A program made the position numbers and the translations under genes. Shown in pieces: positions 32,641 through 43,450 of a stretch of DNA of 64,000 bases (position 1 is the stretch's first letter; each line of letters begins with the position of its first letter). Under the pieces are notes generated by a model. The model had not been told where the DNA came from, made no database searches, and saw only the letters and a program-made list of their open reading frames with translations. Source of the stretch: Cepaea nemoralis (lineage: Eukaryota > Mollusca > Gastropoda > Stylommatophora > Helicidae); contig JACEFZ010014476.1 in the NCBI GenBank assembly GCA_014155875.1, positions 689,001-753,000 of the forward strand, given 5' to 3'.

Positions 32641-33144
32641 GAATAGATAAATGTATGTCATTTCACTTCTTTACCACCTTAAATGTATTAAATGTTCTTC
32701 TCTATACTATTATATCTGCTGTCATGTATATTATTTGCCTGTCTGCTACCTGAGCCCATAAGGGAAGCATAGAATAGTAACACTGAAACCTACTATCCAT
32801 GTCGTAAGAGGCGACTAAAGAGGGTTGGAGTGAGACTAATCACCAACAACTCGTACAAAAGATTTGGCGTCACTAGGTTTAGGAAACTGAAAGGCAAAAG
32901 AAGATAACATTTTATAATGTACGCTATTCAACGGTCGCGTCGGCTGACCATACATAGTGTGTTACATTGTCCTTCAAAAGACCAGGGATAGAGTTATACA
33001 TCTCCATAGCACAAAGGCTGGACATATATGTTTCCATTTTTTGCGTTAGCCCGCCTTGAACTCAAGCGTAGTCCATACACATGCTTCATCTTCTAGTGCA
33101 CTGGACTGATTTTTGCGTGTAGATTAGCTTTCCCTATTACCAGT
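32641..33144. other. Old repeat with 'catgtcgtaagaggcgacta' motif
   Basis: Near 32800 the sequence 'catgtcgtaagaggcgacta' precedes 'gggttgg'. The same block occurs at 40800-40830, where a SINE-Z has landed in it, so it belongs to an interspersed repeat of unknown class. Confidence 0.45.
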
Positions 33145-33330
33145 GTCTCACGCTATTAGGCGAGTCCACTGCTTCAGAGGTACTTGTAATTTACGTTCCC
33201 AAGTGGCGGACGAGAAGTCAACATTTTAGTAAAACTGATCGGTGTGGGGGTACCTCGGCACCGGATGTTTAAGAACTATAGTTTTTATGTATTCGCTCAT
33301 GTTGACCTCCGACATATATGATATATTGTC
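33145..33330 (-). repeat. SINE-4 copy
   Basis: The minus strand shares 'ttgacttctcgtccgccac', 'acgtaaattacaagtacctc' and the head region with 20262-20440. Confidence 0.7.
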
Positions 33331-33334
33331 TATT

Positions 33335-33435
33335 TTATTACCCGTGCTATTTTATTATCCATGCTGTTTTATTATCCGTGCTATTTTATTATCCATGCTG
33401 TTTTATTATCCATGCTATTTTATTACCCATACCTC
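33335..33435. repeat. ~17-bp tandem repeat 'ttttattatccatgctg', six copies
   Basis: Six near-identical units directly after SINE-4's 5' end. Confidence 0.85.
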
Positions 33436-33855
33436 CACATACACGCTGACTTTTGTAGTTCTGTTTATTTGTTCCAAATTCGCCTTTAAGTGTAACGGTT
33501 AACAGACGTTTTCAATCTAATGTTGAATTATGTCTGAGTTTGTGTAATATATCCTTGATGTTAATCTTCTAATCTATTTTTTGGCTTTACTTTGCATCTG
33601 TAACCTGATCTTCTTCATGTCTAGGCATATCATAGCAGTTGACTGGTCTTCACAAGATATTGCTACGTATGAAATTTTCAGTAAACTTAAATACGTGTTT
33701 ATCTTGCGTGTGTCTTTACCGCGATTTTAAGGTGTAGACAAATAGCCGTTAAAAATTAACGAATACATGCACGATTGTAGTGTTTGTAATTTCAAAACTT
33801 ACCCCCAGTACACGAATCTTCTTGCTCTCTAGCACTGCCTATCGTTCTCTCTTTT

Positions 33856-33858
<3 letters not shown>
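33436..33858. other. No gene recognised
   Basis: AT-rich sequence with no supported feature. Confidence 0.35.
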
Positions 33859-33921
<63 letters not shown>

Positions 33922-34131
33922 CTCTCTCGCTTTCTATGTTTCTATTTCGCTTTCTCTATCTCTCGTTTTCTACTCTTTCTTCTCTTTTTCTTTCTTTTCG
34001 CTTTCTCTATCTCTCACTCCCACTCTCCCGCTCTCTTCGCCTGGCTTTTTGCCTCTATTTCTTTCACGTTCTCTCTTTAACGCTTTTTTTCATCTGTCGC
34101 TTTCCCTCTCTCACTATCTCGCTCTCTCTCC

Positions 34132-34184
<53 letters not shown>

Positions 34185-34194
34185 CTCGCTCTAT

Positions 34195-34228
<34 letters not shown>
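33859..34228. repeat. (CT)n microsatellites and pyrimidine-rich tract
   Basis: (TC)n at about 33859-33917, 34138-34181 and 34198-34228, linked by T/C-rich sequence. A Ser/Leu/Phe-rich open frame across it is an artefact. Confidence 0.9.
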
Positions 34229-34229
<1 letters not shown>

Positions 34230-35961
34230 GACAGTAGGGCCGGGTTCAGTCCTCATTAATAGCAGTTATTCCCTCAGTCGGCAGTACTTACAGAATGTGT
34301 ATCATGATATCTTCAGAATTAGTTAGCTGATAACAGTTTTGAGTGGAAATATGGCTAGTAAGGAAACTGTTCACAGCATCTCATTATACCATGTCCTAGA
34401 CTTGCCGATATAAAAACTATTATCATTTAGCCATTTATTTTCTTTTATTATTCGAATAGTGTTCATTTACCGGTTCATTGTACTTCTTTCTGTTATTATT
34501 TATTTGTACTCATTTAAATTATGTGATGCCACATTGAATATCTGCAGCCTTGTCTGGCTGTTGTTCCCAAATGACAAGACTGAAAGTCCTCGTATTCCTT
34601 CCTGTCTCTTAACATGTCCTCTGTAATTCCAACATTCACCTCTATCCCTGATTAATTTGATTCGTCTGTTTGTTGATCTACCTATGCCTCTCTTGTTGTG
34701 TAATTCGATATATAATCAGTAAGGAAAGAGATTCTGACGAAAGGTATCCTTATCGCACTCTTGTTCTTAATCACAATGTATCGGTTATTTCTTCCTCGTG
34801 AAAATATATGTAGTACATGAAGTTCTTGGGGTTATCCAGTGAAACAAAATACTTCATCAACGTCTTGTAAATATCCTTCAATAGACTGACAGACAAATCA
34901 ACGAACAGTCAGGCAGACAGACAGCTTGAGAGGCAGACAAACAGACATTCAGATAAAGAGACAGATTGTCAGGCACATAGAAAGACAGGCAGGCAGGCAA
35001 GCAGACATGTAATAGGTATGTTGGTATTAGGCAGGAAAGTCGGGTTGATAGATGGGTAGCATCCATGCATATAGGTAGTATTTAGGAAGATTGGTAGCTA
35101 GATAGGAAATATGTAATCACGTAGGTAGATAGGCAGTTGTGTAGGTAGTTAAGTAAGTAGTTATGTAGGTCGGCCGGTTTGTAGACAGGCAGGTGAGTAT
35201 ATAGATGAGTAGGTAGTTGGGTAGGTTGTGCTAGACATGTATATAAATAGATAGGTTAAAGCAACAACACTAGTAGATCATATTCAACAGTGTATAATTC
35301 CACAGATAAGGAATCGAAATGCACCAGAGAAGGTTAAAAATGGAATATATACAACAAAAAATAAAGGACTCTTTTACATGCATTGATGCGTGCTGGGTTA
35401 TACCGTTCTAGCCCCATATTTTTATAGAGCAATCGGCGCTCAATTGGCAAAGTGGTCATATCACTACGCACGGCGCCCTACAAATGAAATACTTCAGAAA
35501 CATTAAATCCGAGCCCGTTTTGTATGAAATGTTTGAGACCCTTTAACCCTAACGTAGTCTGACTTGCAGGTTAAATGTTGCCTGTAGATTCTGTTTGGTC
35601 TTGTGTAGTCAACAACAAATGAACACAAGGCGACCATGGTGCGTCACACCTGGATACTTAGAAACAAACAGTGAAGGCTCGCCACTACCTCTAAATGTTA
35701 TCAATAGGAAAGTAGTTTAAGAGAGTGCGTTAATATATCAACCACCTGTCAGCGATAGACTGGCTGAAAAGGGGGGGGGGGCTGCTAGCTTACTTGGAGT
35801 AGCATATAAATACCTATTATAGGATAAACGATATGTTTTTATACATTCCATTGGATATTGAATGATTCAAATGGTTTCCAACTGCGAAGAACGGGTGTCC
35901 TGGGTTGGGCTTTCCCGTCCCATGCGTCTGGTTTTGAATCCCCGGAAAAGGGGTTGGTGTA
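34229..35961. other. No gene recognised; tetranucleotide-rich patches
   Basis: Imperfect AGAC/AGGC units (34886-35010) and TAGG units (35040-35240) are visible, plus a G-run near 35770. A possible tRNA-like repeat at 35435-35560 is too weak to call. Confidence 0.4.
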
Positions 35962-36064
35962 CTTCTTCTTCTGCTTTTTCTTCTTCTTCTTCTTCTTCTT
36001 CTTCTTCTTCTTCTTCTTCTTCTTCTTCTTCTTCTTCTTCTTCTTCTTCTTCTTCTTCTTCTTC
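35962..36064. repeat. (TTC)n microsatellite
   Basis: About 100 bp of TTC with two interruptions. Confidence 0.95.
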
Positions 36065-36519
36065 AGCTTCTCTTTCTCCGCCCCCCCCCCCTTTCTCCTC
36101 CTTCTTCTTTAAGTTCTAGACTAGAGGCATATTCGGGAGATCACGACTCCTCTCTATCATGTAATATTATGATAAAATTATTTGTTATTATTTGCCTATT
36201 TGTTCAAGCTTTCCACGTTCATCTATAATGTCAGACGGGTCTGTGTGCCAATTCTTAACCCTTTAAAAATAAAGTTTGCTCGCTCGTTCGTTCCTTCGTT
36301 CGTTTGTTTGTTCGTTCGCTCTGTCGTCTGCTGTCTCTCGTGTCTGATATTTTCCTACGCAAAATTAATTACCCTGATTGTTTCAACTTCTATTTCTTCT
36401 GTTGTGTATACCCCAGTGGCGCTTTGTCCCGCAACCAACTCACGCCAGGCCATCCTATCCATTGCTTTCTCTGTCACTTCCCTTCACGACGTCGTCCATT
36501 TATTATTCATTTCTATCTC
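36065..36519. other. No gene recognised; short TTCG repeat
   Basis: A short TTCG/TTTG repeat at 36280-36322. Otherwise nothing supported. Confidence 0.35.
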
Positions 36520-37070
36520 TAATTCACCTAGGGGCATTTATAACATCAGACGGGAGGTGGACAACTGAGATTAAGAACAGAATATGACAAGCAAAAGCTG
36601 CATTTCAGAAAATGAAAAGTATCTTATGCAATAAGTTTCCATCATTGAATGTAAGAAAGAGAGTGCTGACGTGCTATATAGAACCTGCTTTGCTGTATGT
36701 CTGTGAATCTTGGAATGAAAATGAACAAATTAGGAAGAACTTGGAAGCAACATAGGTGTGATTCCTAAAGCAAATGTTTCGAATTCCTTGGACTGCCAGA
36801 GTAACTAACGACGATTGCCTGAAAGAGACTAATGAAATTAGAACAGTGTATTCAACAATAAGAAAGAGACAAACAGCTTTCTTTGGTAATCTGATGTGAA
36901 GAGAGGCAACTGAAAAGATCGAGGGGAAGAGAGGCAGAGGCAGACCAAGAGAAATGATGCTGAATGGATTGAGACGGGGGCATGGAGGAATATCATCAGC
37001 AGAGTTGATCCAAAACACCAAAGACCGAGATCTGTGGAGAGCCATGAATGCCTAGGCAAGCTGGCATAGC
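36520..37070 (+). pseudogene. RTE-like LINE C-terminal half
   Basis: It encodes LGAFITSDGRWTTEIKNRI, then (after a stop) QAKAAFQKMKSILCNKFPSL and RVLTCYIEPALLYVCESW. A frame change follows, with FRIPWTARVTNDD, KRQTAFFGNLM, EGKRGRGRPREMMLNGL and ending RDLWRAMNA. This is the standard RTE tail in order, with at least three stops or frameshifts. It ends at a (GAT)n tract, which is its 3' tail. Confidence 0.85.
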
Positions 37071-37073
37071 ACT

Positions 37074-37185
<112 letters not shown>

Positions 37186-37410
37186 CTATTATTCTCATCT
37201 CCGTGTGTTTTTATGTTTCCCCCTATTTCGTTGATGTGTATTATTGATATGTATTACAAGGAACTTTGCAGTTATATTATTAGCAGGTTTTTTTTAGTGT
37301 ATTTCCAACCCAGTCCGGCATCATCTATTTGGTCAGTACAGGATCTGTTTGATCAGTGCTGGATCTGTTTGGTCAGTGCTAGCTCTGTTTCTTCTGCTAT
37401 TTCTTCTGCC

Positions 37411-37660
37411 ACATGTGCTATATATATATATCTATATATCTATCTATCTATCTATCTATCTATCTGCCTGCCTACCGACCGGCCGACCGACCGACCGACC
37501 GACCCACCCAGTCAGCCAGCCAGCCAGCCACCCACCCACCCACCTACCTTTCTGCCTACCTACCTACCTACCTACCTACCTACCTACCTACCTACCTTTA
37601 TGTCTGTCTGTCTGTCTGTCAGTCTGTCTGTCTGTCTTTCTGTCTGTCTGTCTGTCCGCG
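37411..37660. repeat. Compound tetranucleotide microsatellite
   Basis: Consecutive blocks of TATA, TATC, TGCC/TACC, CGAC, CAGC, CACC, CTAC and TGTC. Each differs from its neighbour by about one base, in some 250 bp. Confidence 0.9.
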
Positions 37661-37680
37661 CTATTAAATATTGATAAAAG

Positions 37681-37804
37681 TTACTGGAAAAAACGTCAGG
37701 ACCATGTGTTGAAAGAGGAAGAGGACTATTGGAGAAAGGATGGATTGAATTTTATGCAACCGAGAGCAATCATCAACCTACTGGAATCGTCCGACACAGA
37801 TTAA
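37681..37804 (+). CDS. Candidate C-terminal exon, charged protein
   Basis: After a pyrimidine-rich TGTC tract and an AG at 37679-37680, an open frame encodes about 40 residues (YWKKRQDHVLKEEEDYWRKD, then GLNFMQPRAIINLLESSDTD) and a TAA. The composition and alternating Lys/Glu pattern look like genuine coding sequence with a helical, coiled-coil tendency. They differ from the surrounding repeats. I do not recognise the protein. The acceptor is weak and no upstream exon was identified. It could be a fossil exon or chance. Confidence 0.3.
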
Positions 37805-37823
37805 GGTCTGAGCAGACCTTAAT
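37800..37823. repeat. Perfect 11-bp inverted repeat over the stop codon
   Basis: ATTAAGGTCTG, AG, CAGACCTTAAT. A near-perfect palindrome overlapping the TAA of the preceding open frame. Confidence 0.9.
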
Positions 37824-38039
37824 CTACGTACACACTTACTGGGATATTTTGCTCCAACTATTCAGACGAATTATAGGCCCTTAACATTACAGCATCAGCA
37901 TCAGCTGAAGAAACAAGAAGGAAATGAAAAATAAAGTAAGAAATATAGTCCTTCTTTCCTGTTAATTTACAAATTATTTACCTCGTGCCTCTGTAAATTC
38001 TCTGTCTTTACTAATATTACACATTGCACCCCTCTCAGG
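37824..38039. other. No gene recognised
   Basis: Short AT-rich interval before SINE-3. Confidence 0.35.
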
Positions 38040-38275
38040 ATTCTCCGTGGTGAAGTGGTCAAGCCGTCTGACTCGGGCTCCGAAGGTTGTATGTTCGATT
38101 CCGGGCCGCGTCCTTCATTTCAAGATTGCATTTTTTTTCGGACACTCCCGAGGGTCGTCGCTGGAACTACGGAGTTCGTGCTTTGTGCGACGCTTTCCGC
38201 GCTGCGGAAAGAAACTGAGCCATATGGGATAAAACCCGGTGCAATGCAGCCGACCCTGTCGATTGTAAGCTGCTT
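38040..38275 (+). repeat. SINE-3 copy, best preserved
   Basis: The head 'gtggtgaagtggtcaagccg' (box A) and 'gtatgttcgattccgggcc' (box B) have tRNA-like spacing. The body follows with 'tcgctggaactacggagttc', a 'gctttccgcgctgcggaaag' hairpin and 3' 'catatgggataaaacccgg'. Related copies are at 18.8, 23.6 and 42.8 kb. Confidence 0.85.
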
Positions 38276-38619
38276 CTTTCATTGTGCCCACTCCCATACG
38301 AATCCGGATACGCATTTGTTTGTCATCTGAATTTGCAGGTCCCCATTACCGTAAACATAACTTTTTTAGCGAGAAATCACTAGTTGTTAAGCAAAACATC
38401 AAAGGAATGCCACCGCTTTCAATGATTTAAGTTGTTTTTGGACCTATCAAAGACATATTCCTTGGGTGGGGGTAAATATAAGACGGCTGGAAAAATTTCA
38501 TAACGATGCAACAGTTTTCAAAATAATTGATCGTGAATGAAGGCAAACAAATGTGGACATACTATAGCTGAAAATCCTCCTTTCCCAAGGTCAGCTGCAA
38601 TTTTCTTTGTCTTTAACTT
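38276..38619. other. No gene recognised
   Basis: No supported feature. Confidence 0.35.
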
Positions 38620-38832
38620 TTATTGTGGCGAAGGAGTTACTAATGCAATCTCGCATACCGCGTTCGAAACTCAGCCGTGGGCGATTTGGAAACAGATTGC
38701 TTTACGCCTCTTTTCAGTGTTATGAGTGCTGGTCGCCAATGGCAAACTACTGAACGTAAACTTGCCAAGAAATCACTAACAGCCAATAGTGCTGGTGCTG
38801 ACTGCGAAGACGCCCAGTAAAGGAAATGCAAC
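38620..38832 (+). repeat. SINE-1 copy
   Basis: Head 'gtggcgaaggagttactaa' and box B 'cgcgttcgaaactc'. The body is 'ccaatggcaaactactgaac', 'gtaaacttgccaagaaatc' and 'gctggtgctgactgcgaag', with terminus 'agtaaaggaaatgcaactaac'. A minisatellite starts at its 3' end. Confidence 0.85.
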
Positions 38833-39253
38833 TAACTTTATCTGAAGAATTGGTGGTTAGTTGGAGTTTTACAGTTGTACTTTTCTACTATAAAACTTTA
38901 TCTGAAGAATTGGTGGTTAGTTGGAGTTTTACAGTTGTACTTTTCTACTGTAAAACTTTATCTGAAGAATTGGTGGTTAGTTGGAGTTTACAGTTGTACT
39001 TTTCTACTGTAAAACTTTATCTGAAGAATTGGTGGTTAGTTGGAGTTTACAGTTGTACTTTTCTACTGTAAAACTTTATCTGAAGAATTGGTGGTTAGTT
39101 GGAGTTTTACAGTTGTACTTTTCTACTGTAAAACTTTATCTGAAGAATTGGTGGTTAGTTGGAGTTTTACAGTTGTACTTTTCTACTGTAAAACTTTATC
39201 TGAAGAATTGGTGGTTAGTTGGAGTTTTACAGTTGTACTTTTCTACTGTAAAA
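38833..39253. repeat. 60-bp minisatellite, seven copies
   Basis: Unit 'ctttatctgaagaattggtg' + 'gttagttggagttttacagt' + 'tgtacttttctactgtaaaa'. Units 3 and 4 lack one T (59 bp), which shifts the open frame that otherwise runs through all units. The translation (EELVVSWS...) is a repeat artefact. Confidence 0.95.
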
Positions 39254-39367
39254 TACTGTCGTCTACTACCTATAGTACCTTGCTATGTAGGACGAAGCGT
39301 GGGGGTGGTGGGGGGGGGGGGGTAGAGAAATGGAAAGAGAGGGGGAGGAGGTTGAGCCTTATGAATT
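39254..39367. repeat. G-rich tract
   Basis: A run of G with single T breaks (39300-39322) between the minisatellite and a SINE. Confidence 0.7.
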
Positions 39368-39555
39368 ACGGCCGCCTCGCTTGTGCAATGGCCGCGAACT
39401 GTGTAGGTTAGGGTTTTCTTACCTTCTCGTCCTCCCCTTACCTTCACCAACCCAACCCCTTCCAGAAAACAAATCCATACCTTATCGAGGATTCGAACCC
39501 GGTCTTTCGAAGAAGAGACCAGGTATTCTGGCCACTCGGTCAGCCGCTCCTCGTG
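39368..39555 (-). repeat. tRNA-Ser/Leu-like SINE
   Basis: The minus strand has 'gcggctgaccgagtggccag' (box A) and 'gaccgggttcgaatcctcg' (perfect box B), then 'gaaggggttgggttggtga'. The T-stem does not pair well and there is no complete cloverleaf, so it is a SINE head and not a tRNA gene. Confidence 0.65.
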
Positions 39556-39769
39556 GTTGTCTACAGTTGGCCAGAAACGTGCATTTGGGTGTTTTCCGCG
39601 ATGACTTATTGATTGTATGTAGCTCCGTATCTTCTGATACCCTAACAACTCCATGTTCTCTGATCCGTGACTACCCCATATGTTTGATGTTAACTCGCAT
39701 ATGAGTGCCCGATCAATACCGTTTAATTTATCTCTAATGCTATTTAACTTGAAATACTTGAAATCCAAG

Positions 39770-39922
39770 TATTTCAGAATCCTCGCCGGTGCTACGGAGT
39801 TCGTGCACTGAGCTGAGTTTCCCCAGACTCAGGTTTGAGTTAGGAGGAGAACGGAGCACTTATGGGTTGCACCCGTGTGCCGTGATGTTGATCCATCGAC
39901 TAAACTAAACTAAACTAAACAA
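39770..39922 (+). repeat. SINE-Z 3' part with (TAAAC)n tail
   Basis: 'cctcgccggtgctacggagt', 'cgtgcactgagctgag' and 'cgtgatgttgatccatcgac', then (TAAAC)n. It matches the end of the full SINE-Z at 40438-40798 but retains about 40 bases lacking there. Confidence 0.75.
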
Positions 39923-40437
39923 GCTATTTAACTTGCCTCAAATTGTCCCCAGATGTGATATATTTGTGTCTTAGTTATAACACAAAGGAACCAATCAATG
40001 CCGTGTTCGTTCGTACAATACTAAACCCGGCCAAACATAATGTTGTTTGTGGTTTGTGTTTGAAACCATCTCTAGAAGGGTTCAAACACATAACCACCGG
40101 GATGGCACGTAAGCAACCCAGCCACAGCGATATTGCAACTTTCAAACTAGACAATGTGCAGCTTAAACGCTATAAGCACACAGGGATTCGAACCTACCGC
40201 CCACGAATGACTTATGCTTGTTAATATACATTTCTAAAACCCGTGGTTTTAATGATTAAGTAGGAATTATGTCCATACTTTATAATTATGGGCTCTAGCC
40301 ATCGATAGACCTGGCTAATGAAGAGCCCTTCTCATGGATATCTTGTGAGTACATGTATATTTTGAGGCCGCCAGTGAGTTAATGAGATCCTAAGGAGCGT
40401 AAAGCATAGTTACCCTGTAACCTACTGTGCATGTCGT
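39923..40437. other. No gene recognised; possible degenerate tRNA-like repeat
   Basis: A reversed box-B-like 'gggattcgaacctac' near 40182 suggests an old minus-strand SINE. The other landmarks are missing. Confidence 0.3.
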
Positions 40438-40798
40438 TGGGGGACTGCGTGGTCTCGACGTGTGGTGTCCGCCTCGAGTGCTGGCGGTCCCGGGTTGAAG
40501 CCCCGGTGAGGACCGGGATTTTTTTTTCACGTGGACTTCTAGTAATAAAATTGCCCCTGGTCTCTGGGTAGTGAGATCGGACGCCCGTGTGTATTGCTGC
40601 GCACGCAACAGATCCCTTGGCAGTTGAAAATCGTAAAAGAGTAGCCAAATGGCGCTGCCCGGGCAAAATTTCGAGTTAAAAATCTACCCAAAGTATTTCA
40701 GGATCCTCGCCGGTGCTACGGAGTTCGTGCACTGAGCTGAGCTTATGGGCACCCGTGTGTCGTGATGTTGATCCATCGACTAAACTAAACTAAATTAA
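40438..40798 (+). repeat. SINE-Z, full copy with 9-bp target site duplication
   Basis: 361 bp. Head 'ctgcgtggtctcgacgtgtg' and box-B-like 'cccgggttgaagccccggtg'. Middle 'tctgggtagtgagatcggac' and 'cgcccgtgtgtattgctgcg'. 3' part 'gtgctacggagttcgtgcac', 'gatgttgatccatcgac' and a (TAAAC)n tail. It is flanked by the perfect direct repeat GCATGTCGT at 40429-40437 and 40799-40807, so both ends are defined. Confidence 0.9.
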
Positions 40799-40807
40799 GC
40801 ATGTCGT

Positions 40808-41035
40808 AACAGACGACTAGGGAGGGTTGGCTACTGCATCCAGTAGAAAACAGCTTTAAAATCCAACTAATCATTACAGGGTCTATTAAGGCACGAGCTG
40901 GTTTCGGGCCATTAGAAGATGGAATGCAGAAGAAAAAGAGGAAGAACCTAACTTCACTCTTAGTGCACTTGTTCTTGTCACCATAGGAACAAGGCAGGTT
41001 CGAATCCTTGTGTGACCGCTATAGCTTTCAAATTA
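40808..41035. other. Interspersed repeat remnant
   Basis: Continues the 'catgtcgtaacagacgacta' block also seen near 32800. A box-B-like 'caggttcgaatcctt' lies at 40996-41010. Confidence 0.4.
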
Positions 41036-41196
41036 TACAGGGTGTATTTTTAATGACTGTGCAGTTGTTGAAAATATTGCCGGTCCAAGTTTTGTATTTA
41101 CTTATAATGTTGTATGATCTTTACAGAGGGTGAATACAAAACTTGGACCGGCAATATTTTCAAACATTGCACAGTCATTTAAAATACATTCTTACA
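41036..41196. mobile_element. Foldback/MITE-like palindromic element
   Basis: Two ~63-base arms are near-perfect inverted copies ('gaaaatattgccggtccaag' / 'cttggaccggcaatattttc') around a ~35-base loop. The left end is TACAGGGTGTATTTT and the right end is degraded. No coding capacity is seen. Confidence 0.8.
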
Positions 41197-42679
41197 TTGT
41201 CTAGTGTGACCTCTAATCTGTACTTATTTCCTACACCTCAATGAGTGCCCATCAATATCTGTGTATTTATTTCTCATGCTAGTTCCCCAAGTATATCGTT
41301 TTCAACAGATACACAAAAGCACTGTATCTGAGATGCATCAAGTTCCCCCTAACGATGAATCACAGCGTCTGTTCAACCCCACATAGTGTAGTTGCCCAAA
41401 AGCGTCATGCTCTCGTGAGTTATTACTACTCCCATTTGCCATTCAATGACGTCTGCTTGGAATCGGTTCGCCCAGTGCACCATTTTCATCTCACACACGT
41501 CTTTCTGTACTCCTGTAAAAGAGCTTTTCAACGGTTTGTCTGTGTTAAAGATTTGTAAAGGTGGCATTTGGGGTGCTTCCAGACACGGATATATTTAGCA
41601 CTTGCCGACTGCCAGGTACCGTGACATTAGCCTCGATCGCGCCAATACTTGACCTTTGCCATCTAACCTTCCGTTATCTTCAAGTCTGAATTGCTGTGGT
41701 ATCTATAAATATCCTGGCCTCACATCCGGTTGACGTCTATTGCTTGAGATCAATGTTGTTAAGTAAGAAATCACCTGTACAGAAGTGTCGGTGCTGCAGA
41801 GTTCTAACGTAAATCTGTCGTTATTGCTCTTTTACTGCTCTTCTTGTAATATGCTTAGAAAGGTGACATTTTTATGCATGCTGCTCATTGCGTGAGTCGT
41901 GGTGGTTTAATGTTTAGCAAGATGTGAAATGGAATCACGTTCCAATAGTGCCAGAGTTAGACTTCATCAAACGGAATAAGTGACAGGATGATCAATGCTA
42001 GGGAACCATTAAATCTACTGACATCATCATCCTCATCATCATCATCATCATCATGGAGGGATCATTTCTAGAACGCCGCTCCCATTACGACCCACATTAA
42101 CGACCGAGAAACGATAATGTTTGTGCGCCAGTTTACTTCGATATTCATATCTCCCAGAATGTCTGTGGATTTTACTCTTATTGATCAATGATATACAAAG
42201 AATGTTTCTATAACGCTAGTTGAAGAGTTCGATTCCCTTTATTTTAGTGTTTGCGAAATAATCCATAACTGACATTTGTATGTTGCCACATCCTACTGAA
42301 ACATGCCTTTCCTGATCAGGATGATGGAATATACATTTATTCACGCTCAGATGTCTTTCCCTACAATGCTCAGAGAGTGAAGTCCAAGTATAACAGAGCG
42401 ACAGTCTGAAGGCAACTGTAGGAAATCAAATATATGCAGACAAGCCAGCGATGACTATTGACGACTTAGTTTATTTGAAGGAACTTCAGCATTATCAAAA
42501 CGGATACATGAAATATCAAAGCAGATACGTGTTGTTGGTTCGGCGGCTCAGCTGTTACTAAGCCCTTGTTTTTCCCTACGTCCTTACGTGCGCGTCCCTA
42601 ACTACAGAGCTCACGCGTGGATCATCTATTTATACCCCTCTTTTTGCACGCCTTGCCACCTAACTAAACCCCATATAAC
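41197..42679. other. No gene recognised
   Basis: A 65-codon open frame on either strand at 41355-41567 has no recognised motif. A (CAT)n run lies at 42024-42054. Otherwise nothing supported. Confidence 0.35.
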
Positions 42680-43450
42680 AGGCTACACTGTTATACAAGA
42701 CTAAAATTAGGAGGGTACTAATCAGAGAGTTGCTTTTTGCAGGTGATGCTGCAATTACGACCCACTCTGAGGAAGAATTACAACAACTACTAAAAAGGTC
42801 GCTTAAAAAGTCGACAGGGTCGACTTCATTGCACCGGGTTTTATCCCATATGGCTCGGTTTCTTTCCGCAGCATGCATTCTGTAATACTTGTTGTGAATT
42901 TGGTTTAACAAGTAGCAGAAGGAAGACACAGATTGTGATGCAAAGTGCAAATAAGGTACCATCAATCTTTATTGATGACGCAGAGCTGGAGATACTTGAC
43001 CATTTCACTTATTTGTGATAGGAGATCAACAATAAATTATCGCTAGATCAGGAAATTAACATCAAGATTGGTACGGCAGTAACAGCAATGAACAGGTTAA
43101 CAAAGAGAGTATGGGAGAATAGACAGCTTTCTGCCAAAACAATAAGTTCTGGTCTATTAAGCCCGTGTCCTTTCAAATGCTGTCTCTGCGACGAAAACTT
43201 GGTATTAAGTGGCAAGATAAGATCACAAATGCCGAAGTATTGAAAAGATCGGGAGGTGTGACATTTGTTACATGCGCAATCTTAGTAGACTTAGACGGAC
43301 AGAAGTCTTTAGGAGGATGGACGATGGTAGAATACCAAAGGACATCTTTCTTGGGGAATTACAGATGGGTAAAATATATCTGTGTCGTCTCTACTACGTT
43401 ATAAAAATGTATGCAAACGAGACATGATTGAAGCAGGCACTAACACTGAA
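42680..43450 (+). pseudogene. LINE-B reverse transcriptase C-terminal half, interrupted by SINE-3
   Basis: It begins with RELLFAGDAAITTHSEEELQ, where GDAA replaces the catalytic ADDA. After the SINE-3 insert it continues CCEFGLTSSRRKTQIVMQSA, IDDAELEILDHFTYL, EINIKIGTAVTAMNRLTKRV and WENRQLSAKT. After a short deletion comes the tail with LGIKWQDKITNAEVLKR and a frameshifted CKRDMIEAGT. The order matches LINE-B copies at 1.9 and 5.9 kb and extends the family upstream to the YADD region. Mutated catalytic residues and frameshifts mean it is dead. Confidence 0.8.
42815..42873 (-). repeat. SINE-3 3'-end fragment inside LINE-B
   Basis: 'gtcgacttcattgcaccggg' through 'atggctcggtttctttccgc' is the reversed SINE-3 3' end, interrupting the RT reading frame between motif C and the next block. 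Confidence 0.75.

Noticed and set aside
38040..38110. tRNA gene at the SINE-3 head
   Set aside because: Part of a repeated 235-bp element present at least three other times. The cloverleaf is not complete.
39480..39555. tRNA-Ser/Leu gene on the minus strand
   Set aside because: Box A and box B are good, but the T-stem and acceptor stem do not pair and SINE body sequence follows.
40020..40215. Minus-strand SINE suggested by 'gggattcgaacctac'
   Set aside because: Only a box-B-like string is visible. No second copy or box A could be supported.
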